Shown here piece after piece: positions 7,348-16,575 of a stretch of DNA of 64,000 bases. The translations under genes were made by a program, and so were the position numbers. The notes beneath the pieces were generated by a model. That model was not told the DNA's origin and did not search any database. It was given only the letters and a program-made list of their open reading frames with translations. The stretch is from Mycobacteriales bacterium. Its GTDB lineage: Bacteria > Actinomycetota > Actinomycetes > JAFAQI01. Position 1 is the first letter of the stretch. Every line of letters starts with the position of its first letter. The stretch spans positions 1 to 64,000 of the forward strand of contig DASZRO010000035.1 of assembly GCA_035550055.1 (NCBI GenBank). The letters run 5' to 3'.

Positions 7348-9387
7348 TCAGAGGTCGATCAGGATGTCGCCCTCGGGCGTCGCTTGCGCGCGCTCGCCCG
7401 GCCCGACGATGACGGTAGTGAACGGGCCGGTGATCGCGGCCGGCCCGGTGAGGGTGACGCCCGGGCGCATCGACGCCATGTCGTACACCGCCACCTCGTC
7501 GTGCCAGGAGTCGCCGATGTACATCCGCCGCGAGCTCGCCGGCTCGATCGACGTCGCGCGTTCCAGCACCAGGTCGATCGGCTGCGCGACCTCACCGACG
7601 GCGACGAGCCGTACGCCGCGAAGGATCGGGTCCTGCGCGCGCGCCTCGATCAACCGTGCCTCGGCGTTGCGGCGGTGGAACTCGTTGACGGCGGCGTCGA
7701 CGTCGGCGGGGTGCTCGACCGGGATCGAGACGTCGAAGGTCTGGCCCGGATAGACCAGCAGCAGCGACCACTCGAGCTTGATCCGCTCGTCGGGGACGTT
7801 GGCGACCTTCAGCTCGGCACGCGCGTTGGCCTCGAGCTCGGAGGCCAGGGCGCCCAGATGCGTCAGGTCGACCTTCGCGATCGGCGAGATGTAGCCGCGG
7901 GAGTCGTCGATCACGTGGTTCGCCGACAGCAGGCCGAGCGCGGAGAACCCTGCCGCGGCGGCCGGTACGACGCAGCGGCGCATCCCCAGCGCGCGCGCCT
8001 GCACCGTCGCGTGCACGCCGCCCATCCCGCCGAACGCGACCAGGTTCAGCTTGCGCGGGTCGGCGCCGGCGAGGGAGAGCACCCGGCGTACCGCGTCGGT
8101 CATGTTGGCGTCGACGATCCGTACGGCGGCGGCCGCCACGTCCTCGACCGACATCCCGACGCGCTCGCCGACCTTGGCGAGCGCATTCCGCGCGGCGTCG
8201 ACGTCGAGGGTCATCCGGCCGTTCGCGAAGCCGTCCGGCGCCAACCGGCCGAGCACCAGATCGGCGTCGGTGACCGTCGGCTCGGTCCCGCCCCGGCCGT
8301 AACACACCGGACCGGGCTGGCTCTGCGCCGACTGCGGGCCGACGTGCAGGACGCCGCCCTCTTCCCAGACGATCGAACCGCCGCCGGCGCCCACCGACGG
8401 GATGTCGATCATCGGGATGCCGATGCAGTAGCGATGGAACCAGTTCCAATCCATCTTGATCTCGGGCCGGCCGTCGCGGATCAGGCAGACGTCGTAGCTC
8501 GTCCCACCCATGTCGACGCTGACGACGTCACCGAGCTCGGCCTTGCCGGCGACCTTGGCCGACGCGGTAACACCGCCGGTCGGTCCGGAGCCGATCGTCG
8601 CCACCGCTCGGCGCGCTGCCGCATCGGCCGTCGCCACCCCGCCCGACGAGGTCGCGACGAGGAGCTCGTGGGCGTACCCCGCCGCGGCGAGCCGAGAGGT
8701 CAGGCGGCCGAGATAGCGCGCGATCGGCGGGCCGACGTATGCGTTGACGAGCGTGGTCGAGGTCCGCTCGAACTCCGGCGGCTTCGGCAGCACCTCGTGG
8801 GACAGCGACACCATCTCCACGTCGGGGTACTCGTCGAGCACGATCTCGCGCGCCCGCAGCTCGTGCGCGTGGTTGAGGTAGGAGTGCAGGAAGCTGATCG
8901 CGATCGAGGTGATACCGAACGCGCGCAGCCGTGCCGTTGCTTTGCGCACGCCCTCCTCGTCGAGCGGCGTCTCGACCTCGCCCTCGGCGGTCATCCGTTC
9001 GTCGACCTCGAGCCGCACCCGACGTCGGGCGATCGGGTACGGCGCCGGCAGCGACGGGTCCCAGATGTCCTCCTTGTAGCAACGGCGGAACTCGATCTCG
9101 TCGCGGAAGCCCCTCGTGACGATCAGCCCGGTCGGCGCGCCGGTCATCTGGATCATCGTGTTGTCGCCGGTGGTCGTGCCGTGCACGATCGTGTCGGTCC
9201 GGCCGAGCAGCTCGTGGAGGCTGAGCCCTTCCGCCGCGGCGGCCTGGGTCAGCGCGTTGACGACGCCGTCGCTCTGGTCGGCGGGGGTGGTCGGCGACTT
9301 CTCGAGCAGCAGGCTGCCGTCGGGCCGCATCACGACGCAGTCGGTGAAGGTGCCGCCGACGTCGACACCGATTCGATAACCCGCCAC
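7348..9387 (-). CDS. hyuA: hydantoinase/oxoprolinase family, subunit A
   Basis: A 679-residue HyuA-type protein. The N-terminal Hydant_A_N domain starts with GVDVGGTFTD, a sugar-kinase-like ATP-binding turn. The second such loop is VSVDMGGTSYDV in the middle of the chain. The family comprises ATP-dependent N-methylhydantoinases, 5-oxoprolinases and the large subunits of acetone/acetophenone carboxylases; with HyuB it either hydrolyses a cyclic amide or carboxylates a ketone. No acetone-carboxylase gamma subunit is nearby. The GTG start lies four bases after the HyuB stop. The setting among CoA ligases slightly favours a carboxylase-type role on a ketone, but that is inference. Confidence 0.88.
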   Translation of the reverse strand: MAGYRIGVDVGGTFTDCVVMRPDGSLLLEKSPTTPADQSDGVVNALTQAAAAEGLSLHELLGRTDTIVHGTTTGDNTMIQMTGAPTGLIVTRGFRDEIEFRRCYKEDIWDPSLPAPYPIARRRVRLEVDERMTAEGEVETPLDEEGVRKATARLRAFGITSIAISFLHSYLNHAHELRAREIVLDEYPDVEMVSLSHEVLPKPPEFERTSTTLVNAYVGPPIARYLGRLTSRLAAAGYAHELLVATSSGGVATADAAARRAVATIGSGPTGGVTASAKVAGKAELGDVVSVDMGGTSYDVCLIRDGRPEIKMDWNWFHRYCIGIPMIDIPSVGAGGGSIVWEEGGVLHVGPQSAQSQPGPVCYGRGGTEPTVTDADLVLGRLAPDGFANGRMTLDVDAARNALAKVGERVGMSVEDVAAAAVRIVDANMTDAVRRVLSLAGADPRKLNLVAFGGMGGVHATVQARALGMRRCVVPAAAAGFSALGLLSANHVIDDSRGYISPIAKVDLTHLGALASELEANARAELKVANVPDERIKLEWSLLLVYPGQTFDVSIPVEHPADVDAAVNEFHRRNAEARLIEARAQDPILRGVRLVAVGEVAQPIDLVLERATSIEPASSRRMYIGDSWHDEVAVYDMASMRPGVTLTGPAAITGPFTTVIVGPGERAQATPEGDILIDL

Positions 9388-9391
9388 GGAG

Positions 9392-11149
9392 CTAGCCCTT
9401 CGCCGCGCGCGCGGCGCGTTCCTTCTGGGTGGCGTCCTCGTCGAGCGCGAGCGTCATGTCCTCGAGCGATCCGGTGATGACGACGCCGTAGTCGCGCTTC
9501 GCCGCCTCGATCGAGACGTACTCGTCCCACACGTCGTCGAGCACCGCCTGCGGGTCGCGCAGGAGCGGGTCGCCCCAGCCCCCACCGCCGCCGAACTTGT
9601 AGTCCAGCCGGTCGCCGGTGTCGAGCAGTACGCCGGACACCGCGGTCTCGACCTTCGTCTCCCCGACGTAGCAGATGTCGGGAGACCCGTCATGGCCGCC
9701 GGCGATGCCCGGGTGGGTGTGACGCTGGTTGACGACGTACTGGTTGATCTGGGTCGGAGTACGCACCTCTTTGATGAAGTGGCTGCCGCAGCCGCCCCGC
9801 CACTGACCGGGGCCTCCCGAGTCGGTGATGAAGTTGCGGCCGCGCAGGATGTGCGGGAACAGCTGCTCGTTGATCTCCGCGCTCGCCTTGATGAGGTTGC
9901 CCATCGAGGCCGCGAGCGCGCCCCAGCCGTCGGTGCCCTTGACCGCGCTCACCCAGCCGGCACTGACCTCGCCGCCGTGGTCGAAGAACGGGCGTCCCGT
10001 GCGCGGGTCCACGTCGCCCCACATCTGGCGCGGGCTGCCGAACTTGTAGCTCTGCGGGCAGCACCGGTCCGGGAGGATCTTGCTCATCGCGATGGCGATC
10101 GCGTCGCCGACCTCCACCCCTGGGTGATGGGTCCCGCTCGAGACCGGCTTGCCCTCCGTCGGGTTGAGACAGCACCCCTCCGGCACCCGCAGGTCGATGC
10201 AGTTGAAGAAGCCCTCGTTCTTGGGGATCGTCGGGTCGACCAGGCTCGCCAGCTGCGCGATGACGTTGCCGCGGGTGTTGCCGAACGTCGACCACGCCTG
10301 GATGTGGGGCCGGGTGTCGGAGCCCTCGAAGTCGATGATCAGCCGATCACCGGTCACCGTGATCTCGCAGTGCACGTGGATGTCGGTGTTGCCGGCCGGA
10401 TCGTGGTCGCAGTAGACGTCCGCGGTGTAGGTGCCGTCGGGCCAGCTTGCGATCTCCTCGGAGAACCGACGCGTCGCGTCGGCGATCGTCCAGTCGACGG
10501 TCCCCTGCAGCGCGGCCGCGCCGTACTCCTCGATGATCTCGGTCAGCCGCCGGGCGCCGAGCTGCGCGGCGCCGACCTGCGAACGCAGGTCGCCGATGAA
10601 GCCGGGCAGCCGACTGTTCGACCGCATCATCAGTACGACGTCTCGCCGCTCCACGCCGCGCTCGACGAGCTTGAGCACCGGGTAGCGGACGCCCTCGCTC
10701 CAGATGTCCTTGGCGAACACGTTGTAACCGCCGGCCATCGCGCCGCCGGTGTCGCCGTGGTGGCACTGGATGGAGGCGAACAGCATCAGGTTGCCGTCCG
10801 GGTCGAACACCGGCGCGAAGACGTTGACGTCGGGCAGGTGGCCGCCGCCGTGGTAGGGGTCGTTGGCGATCAGCACGTCGCCCGGGTAGAGCTCGCCGTC
10901 GAAGAACTCGCTGGCGAAACGGACCGGCAGCGTCGAGGAGAGCATGAACTGCGGGATGCCGACCGACAGCGCCGCGAGCCGGCCGTGGGCGTCGAGGATG
11001 GTCGCGTTGCGCTCGTTGGACTGGTTGAGGATGGGCGTCGTCGCGGTGCGCGACACGTACGTCGCCATCTCGAAGCAGATGGTCTCCATCGCCGAGCGGA
11101 TCACCGTCGCGGTGACCGCGTCGACCCCTGGGCTGGCCTCGATCGTCAC
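9392..11149 (-). CDS. hyuB: hydantoinase/oxoprolinase family, subunit B
   Basis: A 585-residue HyuB-type protein with the family hallmarks NQSNERNATILDAHGRL near the N-terminus, NDPYHGGGHLPDV, HCHEITVTGDRLIIDFEGSD-type core segments and the Gly-rich FGGGGGWGDP near the end. It pairs with HyuA encoded immediately downstream, as in hydantoinases and acetophenone carboxylases. The GTG at 11149 is chosen because a GGAGG ribosome-binding site lies seven bases upstream; the open frame extends further but without homology. It leads a hyuB-hyuA-VOC operon divergent from the ligase operon, with shared control DNA between. Confidence 0.87.
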   Translation of the reverse strand: MTIEASPGVDAVTATVIRSAMETICFEMATYVSRTATTPILNQSNERNATILDAHGRLAALSVGIPQFMLSSTLPVRFASEFFDGELYPGDVLIANDPYHGGGHLPDVNVFAPVFDPDGNLMLFASIQCHHGDTGGAMAGGYNVFAKDIWSEGVRYPVLKLVERGVERRDVVLMMRSNSRLPGFIGDLRSQVGAAQLGARRLTEIIEEYGAAALQGTVDWTIADATRRFSEEIASWPDGTYTADVYCDHDPAGNTDIHVHCEITVTGDRLIIDFEGSDTRPHIQAWSTFGNTRGNVIAQLASLVDPTIPKNEGFFNCIDLRVPEGCCLNPTEGKPVSSGTHHPGVEVGDAIAIAMSKILPDRCCPQSYKFGSPRQMWGDVDPRTGRPFFDHGGEVSAGWVSAVKGTDGWGALAASMGNLIKASAEINEQLFPHILRGRNFITDSGGPGQWRGGCGSHFIKEVRTPTQINQYVVNQRHTHPGIAGGHDGSPDICYVGETKVETAVSGVLLDTGDRLDYKFGGGGGWGDPLLRDPQAVLDDVWDEYVSIEAAKRDYGVVITGSLEDMTLALDEDATQKERAARAAKG

Positions 11150-11227
11150 GGCGGAGCCTCCGTAAGAGAATCTGGACGGCGCTGGAGGAGAACGCTGCTC
11201 TCCTACGTGTGGAAGTCTGTCACAGCG

Positions 11228-11248
11228 GAGCGAATGGCACATCCGCTC
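11228..11248. promoter_or_regulatory. 21-bp dyad, copy 1 (candidate operator)
   Basis: Nine-base arms GAGCGAATG and CATCCGCTC around a GCA centre form an inverted repeat with one mismatch. A second copy is centred 61 bp away (about six helical turns). Both sit between the divergent hyuB and ligase genes, which suggests a dimeric regulator binding twice. No regulator gene is adjacent. Confidence 0.55.
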
Positions 11249-11276
11249 TCGCACGTCGGCCGAATGGAAGATTGCT

Positions 11277-12956
11277 ATGGCTAGAGGGGGGCGGATGGCA
11301 CATCCGCTCTACGAGGGTCCGCCGTTCGATCCCGACGCGTTCATCGCCTCCGGCCGGCCGCTCACGATGGGCGGCTTCCTGCTCGAGATCGCCCGCCGGT
11401 ACGCCGCCAACGAGGCGCTGGTCTTCGACGACCCGCTGCGAGGCGGCGAGACGATCCGCTGGACGTACGCCGACCTCGAGCGACAGGCACGCGACGTCGC
11501 TCGCGCCCTCATCGCGCGCGGGGTCAACCCGGGCGAGCGCGTCGCGACACTGATGGCCAACCGGCCCGAGGCGGTCGCGGCCTACTTCGGGGCGGCCCTC
11601 GCCGGCGCGGTGATCGTGCCGCTGTCGACGTTCGCGACGAAGCTCGAGCTGGCCACGTTGCTGGAGGCCGCCGCGCCCAGCGCGCTGCTGCTGCAGACGT
11701 CGATGGGCAACCGCAGCTTCGCCGCTGACATCGCCTCGCTACAGGACGACGACGCCGCGGTGCCGGCACTGGTCGTCGCCCTCGGGCCGGAGGAGGACCG
11801 GCACGGCATCGAGGGCTGGGAGTCGTTCCTCGGCGACGCCGACGAGACCGACGACGGCGTGATCGGCGCAATGGTCGCGGTCACCGATCCCGGCGACACC
11901 GGACTGATCATGTTCAGCTCCGGTACGACGTCGACGCCGAAAGGCGTCGTGCACCACCACCAGGCGCCGACCCTTCAGTTCTGGATCCAGGCCGAGCTGT
12001 TCGGTCGCCACGAGCAGACCCGGATGTGGACTGCGCTGCCCATCTTCTGGACCGCCGGGATGAACACCGCAATGGGTGCGACGTTGGCCGCCGGCGGCAC
12101 CTGGGTGATGCAGGAAGGGTTCGACGCCGGCATCGCGCTGGCACTGATGCAACGAGAGCGGGTGACCGAGGCCTACACCCTGCCGCACCAGGCGCGCAGC
12201 CTCGCCGAACACGGCGACTGGGCGAGCACCAACCTGTCCAGCCTGCGCAGCGTGTTCGGCAAGGCGGTGTTCGCGAAGCACCCGAGCGTGACCAACCCCG
12301 ACCCGGACTGGCAGATGCCGGTCGGCTGGGGCATGTCGGAGACCTGCGCGTTCATCTGCGCCTACCCGTCGAGCAGCTCGCGCGAGCTGATGCGCTCGAG
12401 CCTCGGCGTACTGCTGCCGGGCAACCAGCTGCGCGTGGTCGACCCGGAGACCAACGAGCCGGTGCCCGCCGGCGAGGAGGGCGAGCTGCTCATCAAGGGC
12501 CCGACCCTGATGCAGCACTACCTCGGCAAGACCCCGCAGCAGTGCTTCGACGCCGACGGCTGGTTCCACACCGGCGACGTCGGCCACGTCGGCGAGGACG
12601 GCGGCGTCCACTGGAGCGGGCGGCGCGACGAGGTCATCAAGACCGCCGGGACGCTGGTGTCCCCCGCCGAGATCGAGGTGGCGCTGCGGGCGTACCCGCC
12701 CGTCAAGCTGGCCCGGGTGCTCGGTGTGCCCGACGAACGGCTGGGCCAGCTCGCGGTGCTGTGCGTCGAGCTGCGCGACGGGGCCACCGAGACGGCAGCG
12801 GACGTGCAAGGCTTCCTGCGCGAGCGGATCGCGGCGTACAAGGTGCCCAAGCGGGTGGAGTTCTTCGGCGCGGGCGAGATCCCGCTGACCGCAAGCAAGA
12901 CCAAGGTTCGAGACGACGAGCTGCGCGCGCTGCTCGAAGCAAGGGAGAAGGCATGA
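11277..12956 (+). CDS. acyl-CoA ligase / AMP-binding enzyme
   Basis: A 559-residue ANL-superfamily ligase. Motifs seen: MFSSGTTSTPKGVVH (P-loop, Ser replacing the usual Gly after TT), GWGMSETCAF, WFHTGDVGHV and the C-terminal ASKTKVRDDE, which carries the catalytic Lys. The ATG at 11277 has GGAAG seven bases upstream; a second ATG at 11295 also has a purine-rich site and lies inside an operator-like dyad, so the first six residues are uncertain. It heads a six-gene operon (ligase, dehydratase, crotonase, ligase, hydrolase, oxygenase) that reads as acid activation followed by hydration steps. Its stop overlaps the next ATG (ATGA). Confidence 0.88.
   Translation: MARGGRMAHPLYEGPPFDPDAFIASGRPLTMGGFLLEIARRYAANEALVFDDPLRGGETIRWTYADLERQARDVARALIARGVNPGERVATLMANRPEAVAAYFGAALAGAVIVPLSTFATKLELATLLEAAAPSALLLQTSMGNRSFAADIASLQDDDAAVPALVVALGPEEDRHGIEGWESFLGDADETDDGVIGAMVAVTDPGDTGLIMFSSGTTSTPKGVVHHHQAPTLQFWIQAELFGRHEQTRMWTALPIFWTAGMNTAMGATLAAGGTWVMQEGFDAGIALALMQRERVTEAYTLPHQARSLAEHGDWASTNLSSLRSVFGKAVFAKHPSVTNPDPDWQMPVGWGMSETCAFICAYPSSSSRELMRSSLGVLLPGNQLRVVDPETNEPVPAGEEGELLIKGPTLMQHYLGKTPQQCFDADGWFHTGDVGHVGEDGGVHWSGRRDEVIKTAGTLVSPAEIEVALRAYPPVKLARVLGVPDERLGQLAVLCVELRDGATETAADVQGFLRERIAAYKVPKRVEFFGAGEIPLTASKTKVRDDELRALLEAREKA
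11289..11309. promoter_or_regulatory. 21-bp dyad, copy 2 (candidate operator)
   Basis: Arms GGGCGGATG and CATCCGCTC around GCA form an inverted repeat with one mismatch, and share the 16-base direct repeat ATGGCACATCCGCTCT with copy 1. This copy overlaps the possible ATG at 11295 of the ligase, so a bound protein would block its transcription or initiation. A separate AGGAGA/TCTCCT dyad lies nearby at 11186-11204. Confidence 0.55.
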
Positions 12957-14158
12957 CCGATACGGACTCCACTGATGCAGGCGAGGGGTTGGACGTCTCC
13001 GACCTCGCCCGGCACATGGGCGTGCCGATCATGCCCGGCGAGCTCAAGGACCCGATCGCCCTGAACGACATCAGGCGCTGGGTGCAGGCGATGCACTACC
13101 CGAACCCGCTGCACTACGACGAGAAGTACGCCGCGGAGAGCCGGTTCGGGCGGATCGTCGCGCCCCAGTCCTTCACCGTGGCGACCGACACCAGCCACGG
13201 CTGCGCACCGGCGCAGGTCGGCCGGATCCCCGACTCGCACCTGGTCTTCGGCGGCGACGAATGGTGGTTCTTCGAGGCTCGCCTCGAGCCCGGCGACAAG
13301 GTGCTCTGCCACCGGATGCCCTATGACTACAAGGTGTCGGAGACCTCCTTCGCCGGCCCGACCTGCTTCCAGCGCGGCGACACCCTCTACATCACCGACA
13401 AGGGGGGCCGCGTCGCGCTGCAGCGCTCGACCGCGATCCGCTACAAGGTCCGTAAGGCGAAGGAGAAGGACCTCTACAACGCCGACTCCGAAGCCGGCGA
13501 CGCCGAACCGGAGTGGACCGAGGAGAAGATCGCGGAGCTCGACGTCATCAAGGGCGAGTTCATCGACGCGGTGCAGGCACTCGGGCACGACAAGCGGCTG
13601 CTCGGCTCGGTGAAGGAAGGCGACACGTTGCCGCGCAACGTCCTCGGCCCGCACACCCTCGCCAGCTTCACCACCGAGTGGCGCGCCTACCCGATGACCA
13701 CGTGGGGCGCGATGGCGAAAGGCCCGACGTCGGTCAAGGGCATCGACCTCGGCTACACGAAGGAGTTCGCCGGCAACGAAGGCGACCGCAACCTCGAACG
13801 CCGCGACCCCGAGCGCACCGACGGTGCGTACTACGGGCCGTCACGCGGTCACCTGCAGCCGCAGTGGGCGAAGAAGATCGGGATGGCACGCGGCTACGGG
13901 TACGGCGCGTCGATGGGCGCGTGGGTGCTCGACTACGTCGCGGCCTGGGCCGGCGAATGGGGTCACATCACCCACGCCGACGTGAAGTACCGCTCCCCCG
14001 CGCTGACCGGCGACGCCAGCTTCATCACCGGCACGGTCACCGGCGTACGCGAGGAGCGCCGTCGGGTGCATGTCGCCGACGTCGACGTACGCATCGTCAA
14101 CCAGGACGACCAGGTCCAGGCAAAGGGCTCGGTCTCGGTCCAGCTCCCGCTCGAATAG
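12953..14158 (+). CDS. FAS1-like / MaoC dehydratase
   Basis: A 401-residue double hot-dog protein. The N-terminal half carries YPNPLHYDEKYAAES, the His/Asp hydratase motif of FAS1-like dehydratases, and IVAPQSFTVA. The C-terminal half has the MaoC-like WGHITHADVKYRSPALTGD segment. Such proteins add water to 2-enoyl-CoA or remove it from 3-hydroxyacyl-CoA, (R)-specific when MaoC-like. A Lys/Glu-rich insert (about 165-200) separates the halves. The ATG overlaps the ligase stop by four bases. A crotonase is encoded just downstream, so the operon has two structurally unrelated hydratases, suggesting two hydration steps or stereochemistries. Confidence 0.85.
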   Translation: MTDTDSTDAGEGLDVSDLARHMGVPIMPGELKDPIALNDIRRWVQAMHYPNPLHYDEKYAAESRFGRIVAPQSFTVATDTSHGCAPAQVGRIPDSHLVFGGDEWWFFEARLEPGDKVLCHRMPYDYKVSETSFAGPTCFQRGDTLYITDKGGRVALQRSTAIRYKVRKAKEKDLYNADSEAGDAEPEWTEEKIAELDVIKGEFIDAVQALGHDKRLLGSVKEGDTLPRNVLGPHTLASFTTEWRAYPMTTWGAMAKGPTSVKGIDLGYTKEFAGNEGDRNLERRDPERTDGAYYGPSRGHLQPQWAKKIGMARGYGYGASMGAWVLDYVAAWAGEWGHITHADVKYRSPALTGDASFITGTVTGVREERRRVHVADVDVRIVNQDDQVQAKGSVSVQLPLE

Positions 14159-14169
14159 AAGGAAGAACA

Positions 14170-14991
14170 GTGCCCATTCACTACGAGGTCGGTGCGCGCG
14201 ACGGCGCCGAGCGCGTCGCACTCATCACGATCGACCGGCCCGAGGCGAAGAACGCCTGCGACCTCGAACACTTCCACGCGCTGGCTCAGGCGTGGAAGCG
14301 CTTCGGCGAGGACGACGCGGCGTGGGTCGCGATCATCACCGGCGTCGGCCGCAACTTCATGTCGGGGGCGGACCTCAAGACCTACATCCCCGAGGTCACC
14401 AAGCTTGCCAAGCGGATCCAGGCGGGCGAGACCGACAAGATCGGCGACTACTCGCTGTCCGACGGCACCGACGCGGTGCTGCGCGGCAGCAAGATCTACA
14501 AGCCGATCATCGCCGCCATCAACGGCCCGTGCGTCGCGGGCGGCATGGAGATGCTGCTGGGCACCGACATCCGCATCGCGACGGACAACGCGAGCTTCGG
14601 CGTGCTCGAACCGGCACGCGGCCTGTTCGCGGGTGGCGGCTCGACGGTGCGGCTGCCCCGCCAGCTGCCGTTCGCACTCGCGCAGGAGTTCCTGCTGTGC
14701 GCCGACCGCATCGACGCGAGGCGCGCGCATGAGATGGGGCTGATCAACGAGGTGGTCGCGGAGGACGACCTGCTCGACGCGGCGTTCCGCATGGCGGCGC
14801 GCATCACCAAGAACGCCCCGCTCGCGGTCCAGGCGACCAAGCGCAGCGTGATCGAAGGACTGAAGACGGACATGCGCGCGGCGTACAAGCTGGAGTCGGC
14901 CATCTCGCAAGAGGTCTTCGCCACCGAGGACGCCAAGGAGGGGCCACAGGCGTTCGCGGAGAAGCGCGAACCGAACTGGCAGGGTCGGTAG
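14170..14991 (+). CDS. enoyl-CoA hydratase (crotonase family)
   Basis: A 273-residue crotonase. The oxyanion-hole segments are SGADLKTY and GPCVAGGMEML. The two catalytic Glu of classical hydratases are both present: one in GGMEML and one twenty residues on, in SFGVLEP. It is therefore likely a true 2-enoyl-CoA hydratase rather than an isomerase or hydrolase. The GTG at 14170 is preceded by an AAGGAAG-type ribosome-binding site, and the frame before it is non-homologous. It lies 11 bases after the MaoC-type gene in the same operon. Confidence 0.88.
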   Translation: MPIHYEVGARDGAERVALITIDRPEAKNACDLEHFHALAQAWKRFGEDDAAWVAIITGVGRNFMSGADLKTYIPEVTKLAKRIQAGETDKIGDYSLSDGTDAVLRGSKIYKPIIAAINGPCVAGGMEMLLGTDIRIATDNASFGVLEPARGLFAGGGSTVRLPRQLPFALAQEFLLCADRIDARRAHEMGLINEVVAEDDLLDAAFRMAARITKNAPLAVQATKRSVIEGLKTDMRAAYKLESAISQEVFATEDAKEGPQAFAEKREPNWQGR

Positions 14992-15010
14992 TGAAGGAGT
15001 CACTGAGCAG

Positions 15011-16537
15011 GTGAGCGGCGAGTTCCACCCCTCGGTCCACGCGGCCAACGCGCCGGACCGCCTCGCGGTCGTGATGCCGTCGACCGGCGAGAGCCGGACG
15101 TACGCCGAGATGGAGGCGAACTCCAACCGGATCGCCGCAATGCTGCGCTCGCGCGGGCTGGAGCACGGCGACGTGGTCGCGGTCGTCATGCCCAACGACG
15201 TGGCGTGGTTCGAGATCGTGTGGGGCGTCCAGCGCTGCGGGCTCTACCTGGTGCCGGTCAACTGGCACCTGACGCCGAAAGAGGCGGCCTACATCGTCGC
15301 CGACTGCGAGGCGAAGGCGCTGATCGCCTCTGCCGCCCTCGCCGACACCGTCGCCGCCTTGGGCGAGGCCGCCGACAACGTCTCGCTGCGCTTCTCGATC
15401 GGCGGCTCACTCCCGGGTTTCGAGTCACTCGAGGACGCGACTGCCGGGCAGCCGGAGGTCGCCTCGGCCGACGACGTCGAGGGCAGCTGGATGTTCTACT
15501 CCTCGGGGACGACCGGCGTACCGAAGGGGATCAAGCCGGCGTTGCCGACGATCGAGCTCGGGGCGATGAACCCGCTCGTCGGGCTGATCAGCGGGCTCTA
15601 CGGGTTCACCCCGGAGTCGGTCTACCTCTCCCCCGCGCCGCTCTACCACGCGGCGCCGGCCGGTTGGACCACGACAGTCCACCGCATCGGCGGCACCGTC
15701 GTCGTGATGGATCGGTTCGATCCGCTGGACTGGATGCAACTGGTCGCCGACCACAAGGTCACCCACACCCAGATGGTCCCGACCTACCTCGTCCGGCTGC
15801 TCAAGCTGGCCGAGACGACCCGCGCCCGCTACGACCTGTCGAGCCTGCAGGTCGTGGTCCACGCCGCGGCGCCGTGTCCGCCGGAGGTCAAGCGCGCCGC
15901 GATCGACTGGCTCGGACCGATCGTCTACGAGTACTACGCGGCGAGTGAAGGCACCGGCTTCTGCGCGATCGGCCCGCAGGAGTGGCTCGATCATCCCGGC
16001 TCGGTCGGCAAGTCGCTGCTCGGCGCGGTGCACATCCTCGACGAGGACGGCAACGAGCTGCCGGTCGGCGAAGAGGGCGAGATCTGGTTCGAGGCGATCC
16101 ACCGTTTCGCCTACCACGGTGATCCGGAGAAGACCGCGCGCGCGTTCAACGACAAGGGATGGAACTCGATCGGCGACATCGGGCGGCTCGACGAGGAGGG
16201 CTACCTGTATCTCACCGACCGGGTGTCGAACATGATCATCTCGGGCGGGGTCAACATCTATCCGCGGGAAGCCGAGGACGTGCTGATCCTGCACTACGCG
16301 GTGGAGGACGTCGCGGTGATCGGTACGCCGGATGAGGTGATGGGCGAGCAGGTCACCGCATTCGTCCAGCTCCGCGAGGGCGAGCCCGCTTCGCCGCAGC
16401 TCGCCGAGGAGCTCGTCGAGTTCTGCCGCGAGCGGCTGTCCCACTTCAAGTGCCCGCGTGAGGTCCGCTTCGTCGACTCGCTGCCACGCCTCCCGAACGG
16501 CAAGCTCCTCAAGCGCCTGCTGACGTCCTCGAAGTAG
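15011..16537 (+). CDS. acyl-CoA synthetase (FadD-like)
   Basis: A 508-residue ANL-superfamily ligase with the canonical MFYSSGTTGVPKGI loop, YYAASEGTG, the hinge in SIGDIGRLDEEGYLYLTDR, and the catalytic Lys in PRLPNGKLLKR. It opens directly with the substrate-domain fold (GTG start, AAGGAG 12 bases upstream). It is the second ligase of this operon and keeps the ordinary FadD motifs, unlike the first. A separate substrate, perhaps a side-chain acid released later in the pathway, is a reasonable guess. Confidence 0.88.
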   Translation: MSGEFHPSVHAANAPDRLAVVMPSTGESRTYAEMEANSNRIAAMLRSRGLEHGDVVAVVMPNDVAWFEIVWGVQRCGLYLVPVNWHLTPKEAAYIVADCEAKALIASAALADTVAALGEAADNVSLRFSIGGSLPGFESLEDATAGQPEVASADDVEGSWMFYSSGTTGVPKGIKPALPTIELGAMNPLVGLISGLYGFTPESVYLSPAPLYHAAPAGWTTTVHRIGGTVVVMDRFDPLDWMQLVADHKVTHTQMVPTYLVRLLKLAETTRARYDLSSLQVVVHAAAPCPPEVKRAAIDWLGPIVYEYYAASEGTGFCAIGPQEWLDHPGSVGKSLLGAVHILDEDGNELPVGEEGEIWFEAIHRFAYHGDPEKTARAFNDKGWNSIGDIGRLDEEGYLYLTDRVSNMIISGGVNIYPREAEDVLILHYAVEDVAVIGTPDEVMGEQVTAFVQLREGEPASPQLAEELVEFCRERLSHFKCPREVRFVDSLPRLPNGKLLKRLLTSSK

Positions 16538-16575
16538 CACGACAAGTTCTCGGAAGGGCCGGAGATGATGCTGCC

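Noticed and set aside
11234-11310. Insertion-sequence ends or a MITE from the 16-base direct repeat
   Set aside because: The copies are direct, only 61 bases apart, and each is itself a dyad, which fits operators better.
16538-16575. KstR or KstR2 operator before the hydrolase gene
   Set aside because: An ACAAGTTCT stretch is present, but the symmetric consensus of either regulator is not.
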